A stretch of 43,813 nucleotides of DNA, taken from Pseudomonas sp. GTDB lineage: Bacteria > Pseudomonadota > Gammaproteobacteria > Pseudomonadales > Pseudomonadaceae. The position numbers and the translations under genes are program-made. Shown here piece by piece: positions 35,170 to 43,467 of this stretch. How positions within the stretch are numbered: the first letter of the stretch is position 1; each line of letters begins with the position of its first letter. The stretch covers positions 1 to 43,813 of the forward strand of contig NZ_JAUYNT010000032.1 of NCBI RefSeq assembly GCF_030698175.1, read 5' to 3'. The notes beneath the pieces are model-generated. The model ran no database searches. It was not told the origin of the DNA and saw nothing but the letters and a program-made list of their open reading frames with translations.

Positions 35170-37365
35170 TTAGATTAGTCGGCGGATGGCATCCAGCAGA
35201 CTCTCCTGCTCGAAACCACTTTTCACCAGATAAGCATTGGCGCCGGCCTCCAGCCCGCGCGCGCGGTCTTCGGCCGAATGCAAGGCGGTCACCAACACCA
35301 CGGGTAGATTGGCCAGGTCGCGGTCGGCGCGAATCCGGCTGGTCAGGGTGAAACCATCCAGGCGCGGCATCTCGACGTCGGAGACCAGCAGATCGAATTG
35401 CCCCTGCTTCAGTGCATTCCAGGCCTCCAGCCCGTCGTTGGCGGTGGCCACTTGATAGCCGGCGGTCTCGAGAATCGCCTTCAGCAGGCCCCGCGAGGTG
35501 AAGGAGTCTTCGGCAATCAGTAGTCGCTGTTGCGCCACGGCACTGCGCTGCTGATTTTGTTGGCTGAGGCTGGAGCCGGAGGTTTCCAGGGCGCTGCGAT
35601 AAAGGTCGGTGGGATGCAGAATAGGCACCAGCTGACCATCGCCGAGTACGGTCGCCCCCAGCAGATTGCGCACCCGCAATAGTTGCCGGCCAAGGCTCTT
35701 GACGGTGATTTCCTGGTCGCCCAGCAACTCCTCCACCAGCAATGCGAAGCGCTCGCCACGCACCTTGAGGACCAGCAGGGTTAATTCGCTGGCGCTCTGC
35801 TCGAGGCTGGCCAGGCCGAGCACATCGGCCAACGGCCAGACCGGCAATACGTCGCCGGCGAGCACCACCGACGGGCGGTTCTCCAGATTTTTCATCGCGC
35901 TGCTGGGCAGCCGCAGGCAACGTTCGACCGCCAGCGCCGGGATCGCAAACACCCGTTCGGCGTTGCGCACTATCACCGCGCGAAAGGTCGATAGGCTCAG
36001 CGGCAGATGCAGATGAAAGCAGGTGCCCTGGGCCGTGGACTCCAGCTCGATACGTCCGCCGAGGCGCTCGACCACCTCCAGCACTATGGCCATGCCCAGG
36101 CCGCGGCCGGAGAGGTCGGTGATGATGGCGCTGGTGGATAAGCCCGAGCAGTAGATCAGCGCCAAGACTTCGTTATCGGCGAGCTCCGCAGCTTGTTCGG
36201 TGGTTTGCAGGCCGCTGGCGACGGCGCGGTTTTTCAGCTGGTTAAGGTCGATACCGCGACCATCGTCGCTGACCCGTAACTCGAAGCGATCCGCCGACTC
36301 TTGCAGCAGTTCTACTTGCAACAGGCCGACCGGCGCTTTGCCGGCCTGGCTGCGCTGCTGCGGGGTTTCCAGGCCATGGTCGATGGCATTGCGCAGCAGG
36401 TGGGTGAGCACCGTGCGCAACTCGTCGAGAATACGTTTGTCGACTTGCAGGCTGTCACCGCTGATCTGCAGTTCGACCCGCTTGCCGGCTTGGCTGGCGA
36501 GGTCTTGCACCATGTCCGGCAAGCCTTCCATCAGGCTGCTGCCAGAGAGCAGCAGCACCGCTTGCAGCTCGCTGAACAAAGACTCTGAGAGCTGCGTCAG
36601 GCCTTGGGCCAAATGCTTGCCGGTTTTTTCCAGGCGGGTGGCGCTGAAGTGCAGGCGGTCGAGTTGCGCCAGGCTCCAGTCGAGGTAATCGAGCACGGTT
36701 TTCAGGCCGTCGTGGGCATTTTGTGGCAGTTCATCGAGGCCCTCGCGTAACTGTTTGAGGGCTCCACTACTGAGCAGGCGTTTGCTGCGCAGCGGCTCAA
36801 AGGCTGCCGCATGGGCCTTGAGATTAAGCAGGTGGGCCTGGGCCTCGAGCTTGTGTTGCAACAACGCCTCGCTCTGAAACAGCAGTGAGTCCAGGCGCTG
36901 GGTCGAGACCCGTACCGTGCTCGGGTCCAGCGCTATTGCCGGCCCGCTCGGTGCAGTCGGTGGCAGGCTCACCGCCTCGCCGAGCGCGGCGGCCTCCAGG
37001 TTGTCGATCAAACGGGCTTGCTCATCGTCATCCAACGCTTGCCCGGCGTGCAGTTTTTGCACGGCCTTCAGGGCATGCCGGCACAGTTCAACCCGCTCCG
37101 CGGTCAGGCTCAACTGCCCACGGCGCACCACCCCCAACAGGCTCTCCCAGGCATGGCAGAGCTGCTCGATGGGCAGCAATCCCGCCGCCCTGGATGCCCC
37201 TTTAAGGCTGTGCACCTCGCGAAACAGCGATTCGATCGATTCGCTGCTGGCGCTGGTCTCGCGCCAATTGGCCAGGCCGTCGGCCAATATGCCCAGGCGC
37301 TCCTCGGCCTCGACCCGGAAACTGGCCAGTAAGCGTTGCCTGAGCGCCTCGCGATCTAGACTCAT
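35170..37365 (-). CDS. hybrid chemotaxis histidine kinase CheA-REC (WspE-like)
   Basis: A 731-residue kinase at the centre of the array. An N-terminal HPt domain has His52 in REVHSLKGASRAAG. A helical linker replaces the P2 domain and leads to a dimerisation region, then the ATPase with N-box LLRNAIDHGLE, G1 SDDGRGID and G2 TDLSGRGLGM. The CheW-like P5 domain runs from about residue 455 to 590, and a C-terminal REC domain has the acceptor Asp in LLVSDVEMPRLDG. The usual Lys-Pro of REC is Lys-Ser (YLVKSGF). This layout is that of WspE. It starts 7 bases after the upstream MCP stop. Predicted phosphate acceptors are its own REC, CheB and the REC domains of the large output protein; there is no separate CheY. 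Confidence 0.94.
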   Translation of the reverse strand: MSLDREALRQRLLASFRVEAEERLGILADGLANWRETSASSESIESLFREVHSLKGASRAAGLLPIEQLCHAWESLLGVVRRGQLSLTAERVELCRHALKAVQKLHAGQALDDDEQARLIDNLEAAALGEAVSLPPTAPSGPAIALDPSTVRVSTQRLDSLLFQSEALLQHKLEAQAHLLNLKAHAAAFEPLRSKRLLSSGALKQLREGLDELPQNAHDGLKTVLDYLDWSLAQLDRLHFSATRLEKTGKHLAQGLTQLSESLFSELQAVLLLSGSSLMEGLPDMVQDLASQAGKRVELQISGDSLQVDKRILDELRTVLTHLLRNAIDHGLETPQQRSQAGKAPVGLLQVELLQESADRFELRVSDDGRGIDLNQLKNRAVASGLQTTEQAAELADNEVLALIYCSGLSTSAIITDLSGRGLGMAIVLEVVERLGGRIELESTAQGTCFHLHLPLSLSTFRAVIVRNAERVFAIPALAVERCLRLPSSAMKNLENRPSVVLAGDVLPVWPLADVLGLASLEQSASELTLLVLKVRGERFALLVEELLGDQEITVKSLGRQLLRVRNLLGATVLGDGQLVPILHPTDLYRSALETSGSSLSQQNQQRSAVAQQRLLIAEDSFTSRGLLKAILETAGYQVATANDGLEAWNALKQGQFDLLVSDVEMPRLDGFTLTSRIRADRDLANLPVVLVTALHSAEDRARGLEAGANAYLVKSGFEQESLLDAIRRLI

Positions 37366-37372
37366 GGTCGGC

Positions 37373-38190
37373 TCACAGTTTGAACTGGGCCGCCAGGCCC
37401 TTAAGCTTCAGGCCCAGCTGATGCAGATTGCGCGCCGCCAAGTCGACCTGGCGGGTGCCGCCTACGTTGTCCTGGCTGGCCTGGTGAATGCTCTCCATGG
37501 CGCTGCCGATCTGGTCCATGCCGATCATCTGCTGCTGGCTGGTGGCGGCGATCTGCAGGGCCATTTCGCTGGACTCCTCGATGCTGCTGCTCAGGGTGCG
37601 GATCGCCTCGCCGCTGACTTCGGCGCGTTGGTAGCCGCTTTCCACGGTTTTGCTGCCTTGTTCGGCCTGCAGCACCGCCTTGCTCATGGCCTTCTGGATT
37701 TCACTGAGAATGCCGCGCACCTGGGCGGTGGCCTGCTTGGATTGCTCGGCCAGGGTCTTGACCTCCTGGGCCACCACCGAGAAGCCTTTACCGACCTCGC
37801 CGGCCTTGACCGCCTCGATTGAGGCATTGACCCCCAAGAGGTTGGACTGCTCGGCCAGGTCGTTGACCGAGGCGACTATCTCGCCGATGGACTGGCTCTG
37901 CTCGCCCAGGCGCATGATGCTTTCGGCCACCGCCTGCATCTGCTCACGAATCTGGCGCATGCCTTTGAGCGTCTCGTCCAGTGCCTGGCGTCCGCCCAGG
38001 GCAACTTGGCGGCTGCGTCCCGTGCTCTCGACTACCGACTGCGATTTGCCGCCGGCGAGAATGGCGGTCTGTTTGACTTCCGCCACGGTGGTGGCGATCT
38101 CGCTGATGGCAGTGGCGGTTTCCTGGGTGCTGGCGGCCACCTGGGTGGTGACTGCGAGTATCTCTTCGCTGGAGGCCGCCAGCACAGCGA
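37373..38190 (-). repeat. duplicated MCP signalling-domain DNA, copy 1
   Basis: This stretch is nearly identical at the DNA level to 39181-39997 of the adjacent MCP gene, with long exact runs (for example around 37581-37650). The two copies are direct repeats about 1.8 kb apart. Confidence 0.85.
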
Positions 38191-39130
38191 TCCCCTCGTT
38201 TAGCTCCAGCACCAGCCGGCGCAGGTTGCCGACCATGGTGGCAAAAGCGCGGCCCAACACATCTTGCTCCGCTACCTGCTGGCTATCTTCATGCAACTGG
38301 CCCTGCGCCATGGCCTCGGCTTTGGCGGCTAAGGCTTGTAGATAGCGGCCCATGCAGGTGAAGGCTTGACCCAAACGACCGACTTCATCCTGGCGGGCGT
38401 TGTCGGTCATTTCCCGCGGGATTTCGCCGCCGCTGATCTGTTCGGCCCAGCCGGTCAGGCGCGCTAACGGTTGGGCAATATGGCGGCTGAGCAGCCAGGC
38501 CAGCACGGCCGCCGCGACGATTAGCAGCAGACCGAGTTGCAAGATTCGCTGGTGCACTACCGCCAGGGCCTGGCGTGACTGCTCCAAACCATCGGTGACG
38601 CGCTGGTTGGTGCGCTCGGCCAACTGCTGGCCGAGTGCGCGCAGCCGCGCTAATTGCTCGCTGTGCTCGCCGGCGATCAAGCCGCGTGCCTCCTCCAGCC
38701 GTTCGCTGCGCAGCAGCGGCAACACCTTGCTGTCGCGGGTATGCAGGTAGGCGGCACGGGTGCTTTGCAGTTGATCAAGCAGCTCGATAGTCGCCGGGTC
38801 CTCCTTTACCCCAGCCCGCAGCTGCTCCAGCAGTTGGCTGTTGGTTTCGGTGCGCTGGCGAATTTCCTGTTCATGGCTCTTCAGGTTCCCCGTGGGCCCC
38901 TCGGCGACGATCTCCAGCAGTTCGGTGCGCTGCAAATTGAGGTTGGACAGCAGCTCTTTGACGTCGGACATCCGCTCGTAGCGGCGTTTGAATTGCAGCT
39001 CTTCGGCTTCCTGCAGGCCAGTAAAGTGCTCCAAGCTGGTGAGCAGCAGGGCGCCAAAGCCTAGAATCAAACCGCCGAAAGCCAGCATCAATTTGCTGCC
39101 GATGCTGAGGTTTGTGATCTTACCCATCAT
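37373..39130 (-). CDS. methyl-accepting chemotaxis protein 1
   Basis: Transmembrane chemoreceptor of 585 residues. TM1 is at about 13-33, a mostly helical periplasmic domain (about 34-195) resembles four-helix-bundle sensors, TM2 is at about 197-214, and HAMP follows. An extra segment of about 39 residues (AAKAEAMAQGQL to GNLRR), itself HAMP-like, precedes the signalling domain and is absent from the neighbouring MCP. The hairpin tip reads EQSNLLGVNASIEAVKAGE, a variant of the usual QTNLLALNAAIEAARAGE. There is no C-terminal pentapeptide. I placed the start at ATG 39130, seven bases after AAGGAG; the frame itself opens 54 bases upstream. It is a tandem duplicate of the next gene. Confidence 0.92.
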   Translation of the reverse strand: MMGKITNLSIGSKLMLAFGGLILGFGALLLTSLEHFTGLQEAEELQFKRRYERMSDVKELLSNLNLQRTELLEIVAEGPTGNLKSHEQEIRQRTETNSQLLEQLRAGVKEDPATIELLDQLQSTRAAYLHTRDSKVLPLLRSERLEEARGLIAGEHSEQLARLRALGQQLAERTNQRVTDGLEQSRQALAVVHQRILQLGLLLIVAAAVLAWLLSRHIAQPLARLTGWAEQISGGEIPREMTDNARQDEVGRLGQAFTCMGRYLQALAAKAEAMAQGQLHEDSQQVAEQDVLGRAFATMVGNLRRLVLELNEGIAVLAASSEEILAVTTQVAASTQETATAISEIATTVAEVKQTAILAGGKSQSVVESTGRSRQVALGGRQALDETLKGMRQIREQMQAVAESIMRLGEQSQSIGEIVASVNDLAEQSNLLGVNASIEAVKAGEVGKGFSVVAQEVKTLAEQSKQATAQVRGILSEIQKAMSKAVLQAEQGSKTVESGYQRAEVSGEAIRTLSSSIEESSEMALQIAATSQQQMIGMDQIGSAMESIHQASQDNVGGTRQVDLAARNLHQLGLKLKGLAAQFKL

Positions 39131-39180
39131 GCTGCGTCTCCTTGGGTGCATGCCTTGGTGCGCGACTGGGGGGGCGCTGC

Positions 39181-39997
39181 TCACAGCTTGAATTGACCGG
39201 CCAGGCCCTTGAGTTTCAGGCCCAGCTGGTGCAGGTTGCGCGCCGCCAGATCGACCTGCCGGGTGCCGCCGACATTGTCCTGGCTGGCCTGGCGAATGTT
39301 CTCCATGGCGCTGCCGATCTGGTCCATGCCAATCATCTGTTGCTGGCTGGTGGCGGCGATCTGCAGGGCCATTTCACTGGACTCCTCGATGCTGCTGCTC
39401 AGGGTGCGGATCGCCTCGCCGCTGACTTCGGCGCGTTGGTAGCCGCTTTCCACGGTTTTGCTGCCTTGCTCGGCCTGCAGCACCGCTTTGCTCATGGCCT
39501 TCTGGATTTCGCCGAGAATGCCGCGCACCTGGGCGGTGGCCAGCTTGGATTGCTCGGCCAGGGTCTTGACCTCCTGAGCCACCACCGAGAAGCCCTTGCC
39601 GGCTTCACCGGCTTTGACCGCCTCGATTGAGGCATTAACCCCGAGTAAATTGGACTGCTCGGCCAGGTCGTTGACCGAGGCGACTATTTCGCCGATGGTC
39701 TGGCTCTGTTCGCCCAGGCGCATAATACTTTCGGCCACCGCCTGCATCTGCTCACGAATCTGGCGCATGCCTTTGAGTGTCTCGTCCAGTGCCTGGCGCC
39801 CGCCCTCGGCGACCAGGCGGGTACGTTCGGTGCTTGCGGCCACAGATTGCGATTTGCTACCGGCGAGAATCGCGGTCTGTTTGACTTCCGCCACGGTGGT
39901 GGCGATCTCGCTGATGGCAGTGGCGGTTTCCTGGGTGCTGGCGGCCACCTGGGTGGTGACCGCGAGTATTTCTTCGCTGGAGGCGGCCAGTACCGCG
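39181..39997 (-). repeat. duplicated MCP signalling-domain DNA, copy 2
   Basis: Second copy of the near-identical MCP signalling-domain DNA, paired with 37373-38190. Similarity continues at lower level through HAMP and TM2 (about 40000-40210), apart from the 39-residue segment missing here. Confidence 0.85.
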
Positions 39998-40821
39998 ATG
40001 CTCTCATTCAACTCCTGTACCAGCTCGCGTAAATAACCGCTCATATTGACGAATGCCTGTGCCAGGCGCCCGACCTCATCCTGGCGGGCGCTGGCGGCGA
40101 CCTCTCTGGGGATTTCCCCGCGGCCGATTTGTTCGGCCCAGCCGGTCAGGCGCGCCAGCGGTTGGGCGATGTGCCGGCTTAAGAGCCAGGCCAGCAGGGC
40201 CGCGGCGGTCACCAGCGCCAAGCCGAGTTTGAACAGCAGGTCGCGCTGGGTCTGCAGCGCCAGACGGGAGTTCTCCTGCCCCTGTGCGACCCGCTGCTCA
40301 GCCAGTTCGCTCAGCTGTAGGCCTAATTCCTCGATCTTGTTCGCCCGTTCGCTCTGGGCGCCCCGATACAGGTCGCGTGCCTCCTGAAGTTGGTCGGCGC
40401 GGATTAACGGCAGCAACTGCGTGTCACGAACCTGGGCGAAGGCGGTGCGGGTCTCTACCAGGGGATCGATGATGGCCTTGGCCTCAGCGTCGCTTCCCAT
40501 CGTCTCGCGCAGGCGTTTGACTAGCTCGTCGTTGAGTTTGGCGCGGCGGCGGATCTCAGCCTCATGTTGCTCCAGTTCGACCCCAGGGCCAGCGCTCATG
40601 GCCAGCAGCACGCTGGCGCGCGAGGCGGCGATATTGACGCGCAGCTCCTTGATCGCGGAGGCCCGCGCGTAACTCTGCTGAAACAGCAGCGCCTCGGCTT
40701 GCTGCAAGGCGACGAAGCGCTCCTGGCTGATATACAGCAGGCTGCCGAAGCCCAGAATCAGCACGCCGAAGGCCAGCATCAATTTGCTGCCGATTCGTAG
40801 GCTCATCACATTGCCAGTCAT
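39181..40821 (-). CDS. methyl-accepting chemotaxis protein 2
   Basis: Transmembrane chemoreceptor of 546 residues: TM1 at about 13-31, a helical periplasmic domain rich in Glu, Arg and Leu, TM2 at about 195-213, one HAMP domain and the signalling domain. TM2 onward matches MCP 1 almost residue for residue, with the same unusual tip EQSNLLGVNASIEAVKAGE, but the HAMP-like spacer is absent. The periplasmic domains have diverged, so the two probably sense different cues and feed the same kinase. AAGGAGAG precedes the ATG. By position the two MCPs take the role of WspA. The stimulus cannot be read from the sequence. Confidence 0.93.
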   Translation of the reverse strand: MTGNVMSLRIGSKLMLAFGVLILGFGSLLYISQERFVALQQAEALLFQQSYARASAIKELRVNIAASRASVLLAMSAGPGVELEQHEAEIRRRAKLNDELVKRLRETMGSDAEAKAIIDPLVETRTAFAQVRDTQLLPLIRADQLQEARDLYRGAQSERANKIEELGLQLSELAEQRVAQGQENSRLALQTQRDLLFKLGLALVTAAALLAWLLSRHIAQPLARLTGWAEQIGRGEIPREVAASARQDEVGRLAQAFVNMSGYLRELVQELNESIAVLAASSEEILAVTTQVAASTQETATAISEIATTVAEVKQTAILAGSKSQSVAASTERTRLVAEGGRQALDETLKGMRQIREQMQAVAESIMRLGEQSQTIGEIVASVNDLAEQSNLLGVNASIEAVKAGEAGKGFSVVAQEVKTLAEQSKLATAQVRGILGEIQKAMSKAVLQAEQGSKTVESGYQRAEVSGEAIRTLSSSIEESSEMALQIAATSQQQMIGMDQIGSAMENIRQASQDNVGGTRQVDLAARNLHQLGLKLKGLAGQFKL

Positions 40822-40839
40822 GGGTGTCTCTCCTTGTGC

Positions 40840-41451
40840 TTATTCATCGGACGCGATGCGCAAACTGGGATCGCCCAGCAAGCGTGCGCCATCCAGTACC
40901 GTCCATTGTTCGGCTGTGACGCCAAGCAGGTAACTGGCGCGCAGCCCGGAAAGATTGGCCAACCCGCTCTGCAGGCTGTCGCGTTTGATTCGTGCTATCC
41001 CCTGCACCCGGTCGATCAGCAGGCCAAATTCCATTTCTGAGCTCTGCAAAATAGCCAGGAAGTTTTTGTCCGACAGTCCGCTGATGGGCAGCTCGAAAAA
41101 CACCCGCAGGTCGAGCACCGAGACGATATGCCCGCGCACATTGACTATTCCCAGCACAAAGGGCGGGGTATTAGGCAGCGGGGTGAACTGCGGCAACGGC
41201 AGGACACTGGCAATATGTTCGGTTTCGATGGCGTAGACCTCGTCGCTGAGGTTGAAGCACAGCACCTCGAGCCAGGCATCCGGGTCTTCTTGTGGCACGC
41301 TTTGGGCCCACTCGCGGGTGCGTGCTTGCAGACGTGCCTCGCGCTCTTGGGGGGCGATGGCAAAGCCCGCGTCGATACGCCGCTCGAACTCGGCGAGCCG
41401 TTCGTGGATCAAGTCCCAGCGTTGGTCGTTGGCGTTCACTGGCTCGGGCAT
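40840..41451 (-). CDS. CheW-type coupling protein with N-terminal extension (WspD-like)
   Basis: Adaptor of 203 residues linking receptors to the CheA kinase. The CheW fold runs from about residue 60 (WLEVLCFNLSDEVYAIETEH), with TPLPNTPPFVLGIVNVRGHI and VLDLRVFF as hallmarks. The N-terminal 60 residues are a charged, helical extension. Paired CheW proteins flanking a CheR gene are the pattern seen for WspB and WspD. The start overlaps the end of the CheR gene by 16 bases, so translation is coupled. It is followed 18 bases later by the first MCP. Confidence 0.92.
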   Translation of the reverse strand: MPEPVNANDQRWDLIHERLAEFERRIDAGFAIAPQEREARLQARTREWAQSVPQEDPDAWLEVLCFNLSDEVYAIETEHIASVLPLPQFTPLPNTPPFVLGIVNVRGHIVSVLDLRVFFELPISGLSDKNFLAILQSSEMEFGLLIDRVQGIARIKRDSLQSGLANLSGLRASYLLGVTAEQWTVLDGARLLGDPSLRIASDE

Positions 41452-43004
41452 GCGGCGTGGTCCTCGATTAATTGTTCACAGAGCCTGAGTAATTGGCCGC
41501 AACTGAGGCCGTCGCCCTCTGGCAGCAAAGCCTCCTGGGGGTGCTGCTGGAGTAATTGCCGGCAGATCTGCAAGGCCTTGTTACTGGCACTCAGGCGGCC
41601 TTCGGTGCGCAGCAGCCGGGCTTGGTGAAAGTGCGCCAGGATAAAGTCCGGCTTCAGGTAAAGGCTCTTTTGCAGCGCCACCAAGGCGGCCTTGGGTATG
41701 CCGTTTTGTTGCGCCAGCAGGGCCATCAGCCAGTACGCGCTGGCTGAATTGGGCTCGAGCAGCAGGGCGCGCTGTAACCAGTCTTCGGCCTCTGCGCTGC
41801 GCTGTTGATCGGCCCAGCTACGGGCCATCAGCAGGCAGGCGTGGTGCTTTTGCGCCTGACCCAGGCCGGCGCAGGCCAGGTACTCGAGCAGGGCTTGTTG
41901 GGCTTGGGCGTGCTGGCCGCCGGCCTGGGCTTGCCGCGCCAGTTGCCAGAGTTGCGCGTGGACGGGTTCAGCGCTGAGTGGCGACTCGGCAGCCATGCAG
42001 TTGCTGGTTACCGGCGCCTGGGCTGCCGGGCTTGGCGCATGGTCTACGGCCGCCGTAGCGCTGGCCGGCACCTGCTTGCGCAGCTGCGACCCGAGCAATG
42101 GCGGGGCCGTACTCGGTAAATTTGCCGGCCGTGGGGCGGGCAGGTGGCTGCTGGCACTCAGCGCGTAGTTGCAGCCGGCCCAGAAACCGCTAAGGCCGGC
42201 TTGGGTGGCGATACCGGCTTCGACGGCGCTGAGCAACAGCAAGCCGTCGCGGGTCAGGCAGCTGAGCAGGCGGCGCAGGGTGACTGCCGCCCGTTCCGGG
42301 GAGAAGTACATCAACACGTTGCGGCAGAGAATCAGGTCGACCTCGCTCAGCCCCCGCGCGGGATCGGGCAGCGGGCCGGTGGCCAGGTTGTGCTGGAAAA
42401 AATGGATGCGCTCACGCCACTGCGGCCGCACTTGCCAGAGTCGGCCCTTGGCTTGGAAGTAGTGCTGGCGAAACACCTCTTCGTTGCTGCGGAAGGCATT
42501 TTGACCATAGTCGGCCTGTTTGGCGCGGGCCAGAGAGTCGCTATTGAGATCGCTGGCCAGCACCGTCAGTGACCAGCTGGGCCGCTCTGCGCCGAGCAGT
42601 TGGTCGAGTAAAAACAGCAGGCTGTAGGCCTCTTCGCCGGTGCAGCAGGCAGCGCTCCAGATGCGCAAATGGCGCTGTCCCGCGAGGCGTCGGTGTTTCA
42701 GTAGCGGGGGGAAGTAGTTGTTGGCCAGCCAGTCGAGCGCTTCGGCATCACGGCGGAAATAGGTTTCGCCGACGGTAAACGCTGGGGTCAGCGCTTGGAT
42801 CAAGGCCGCGTCCCAGTCGGCGAAGGCTTGGGCCTCCAGCCACACCGGCAGGTCGGTTACCGCCTGTTCGGCAGCCAGCAGTTTGAAGCGGCGCAGCAGG
42901 TCTGCGCTGCGCTCGCCGGAGAAATCCGCGCCCAGGTGCTGGTGGACCTTGCTGATCAGCACCTCGAGCACGCGAGGCGAGCACAGCGCCTCAGCCACGT
43001 TCAT
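41436..43004 (-). CDS. CheR methyltransferase with TPR domain (WspC-like)
   Basis: SAM-dependent methyltransferase of 522 residues that methylates receptor glutamates. The CheR N-terminal helical domain (about 1-70) precedes the catalytic domain with FTVGETYFRRDAEAL, the SAM-binding IWSAACCTGEEAYSL and LILCRNVLMYFSPERAAVTL. A Pro/Ala-rich linker (about 285-345) leads to C-terminal tetratricopeptide repeats (about 350-480, with AEDWLQRALLLEPNSASAYW). CheR-TPR fusions typify Wsp systems and may dock without a receptor pentapeptide, which both MCPs here lack. It overlaps both flanking CheW genes by 14-16 bases. Confidence 0.94.
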   Translation of the reverse strand: MNVAEALCSPRVLEVLISKVHQHLGADFSGERSADLLRRFKLLAAEQAVTDLPVWLEAQAFADWDAALIQALTPAFTVGETYFRRDAEALDWLANNYFPPLLKHRRLAGQRHLRIWSAACCTGEEAYSLLFLLDQLLGAERPSWSLTVLASDLNSDSLARAKQADYGQNAFRSNEEVFRQHYFQAKGRLWQVRPQWRERIHFFQHNLATGPLPDPARGLSEVDLILCRNVLMYFSPERAAVTLRRLLSCLTRDGLLLLSAVEAGIATQAGLSGFWAGCNYALSASSHLPAPRPANLPSTAPPLLGSQLRKQVPASATAAVDHAPSPAAQAPVTSNCMAAESPLSAEPVHAQLWQLARQAQAGGQHAQAQQALLEYLACAGLGQAQKHHACLLMARSWADQQRSAEAEDWLQRALLLEPNSASAYWLMALLAQQNGIPKAALVALQKSLYLKPDFILAHFHQARLLRTEGRLSASNKALQICRQLLQQHPQEALLPEGDGLSCGQLLRLCEQLIEDHAACPSQ

Positions 43005-43467
43005 CGGTGCTTCCGTGGGCTGCTAGTGCGGCGGCCAGATGCTCTTCATCCGCGTCGCTGAGCACTTGTTCGACATCCTGGATCAGTAAGAGGCCCTCGG
43101 CGGTACGTACCACGCCTTTGAGAAAACTCGATGGCACCTGTGGATGGGGGGCTGGAACGAAGTCTTGGGCGGCGCAGCTGTGCACGGTTTCCACCGATTC
43201 GACCGGGATTAGCAGCTCGCGGCGCGGGGTCTTGAGCCAGAGAAACGGTTGCCACAAGGCCGCTGGCGCCGCTGGCCAGGCGAAGCGCTGAGCCAAGTTG
43301 ACCACCGGCAGCAGCCGTCCATGCACATTAACCAGGCCGAGCACTGTGTTTGGCGCCCCCGGCAAGGGCGTGCAAATCAGCGCCGGCAGCACCCGCACGA
43401 CCGTCTCGAGCGCTACCGCAAGGTGTTGCCCGGCCAGCCAAAAGGGCAGCACTAGATGGCTATCCAT
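42991..43467 (-). CDS. CheW-type coupling protein, first gene of operon (WspB-like)
   Basis: A compact CheW adaptor of 158 residues: LVLPFWLAGQHLAVALETVV, TPLPGAPNTVLGLVNVHGRL and VVNLAQRF give the CheW fold, ending in an acidic, Ala-rich tail. It opens the eight-gene operon and overlaps the CheR gene by 14 bases. No convincing sigma-70 or flagellar-sigma promoter was found upstream, although an AT-rich TAATAA lies near 43490 on the - strand. Two different CheW adaptors in one operon suggest that the two receptors or two array positions are coupled separately, an inference. Confidence 0.92.
   Translation of the reverse strand: MDSHLVLPFWLAGQHLAVALETVVRVLPALICTPLPGAPNTVLGLVNVHGRLLPVVNLAQRFAWPAAPAALWQPFLWLKTPRRELLIPVESVETVHSCAAQDFVPAPHPQVPSSFLKGVVRTAEGLLLIQDVEQVLSDADEEHLAAALAAHGSTDERG

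Noticed and set aside
35120..35920. Long - strand frame of 266 codons overlapping the CheA gene
   Set aside because: It lies in another frame of the CheA-REC coding region and is full of Arg, Gly and Pro, as expected for a shadow frame in GC-rich DNA.
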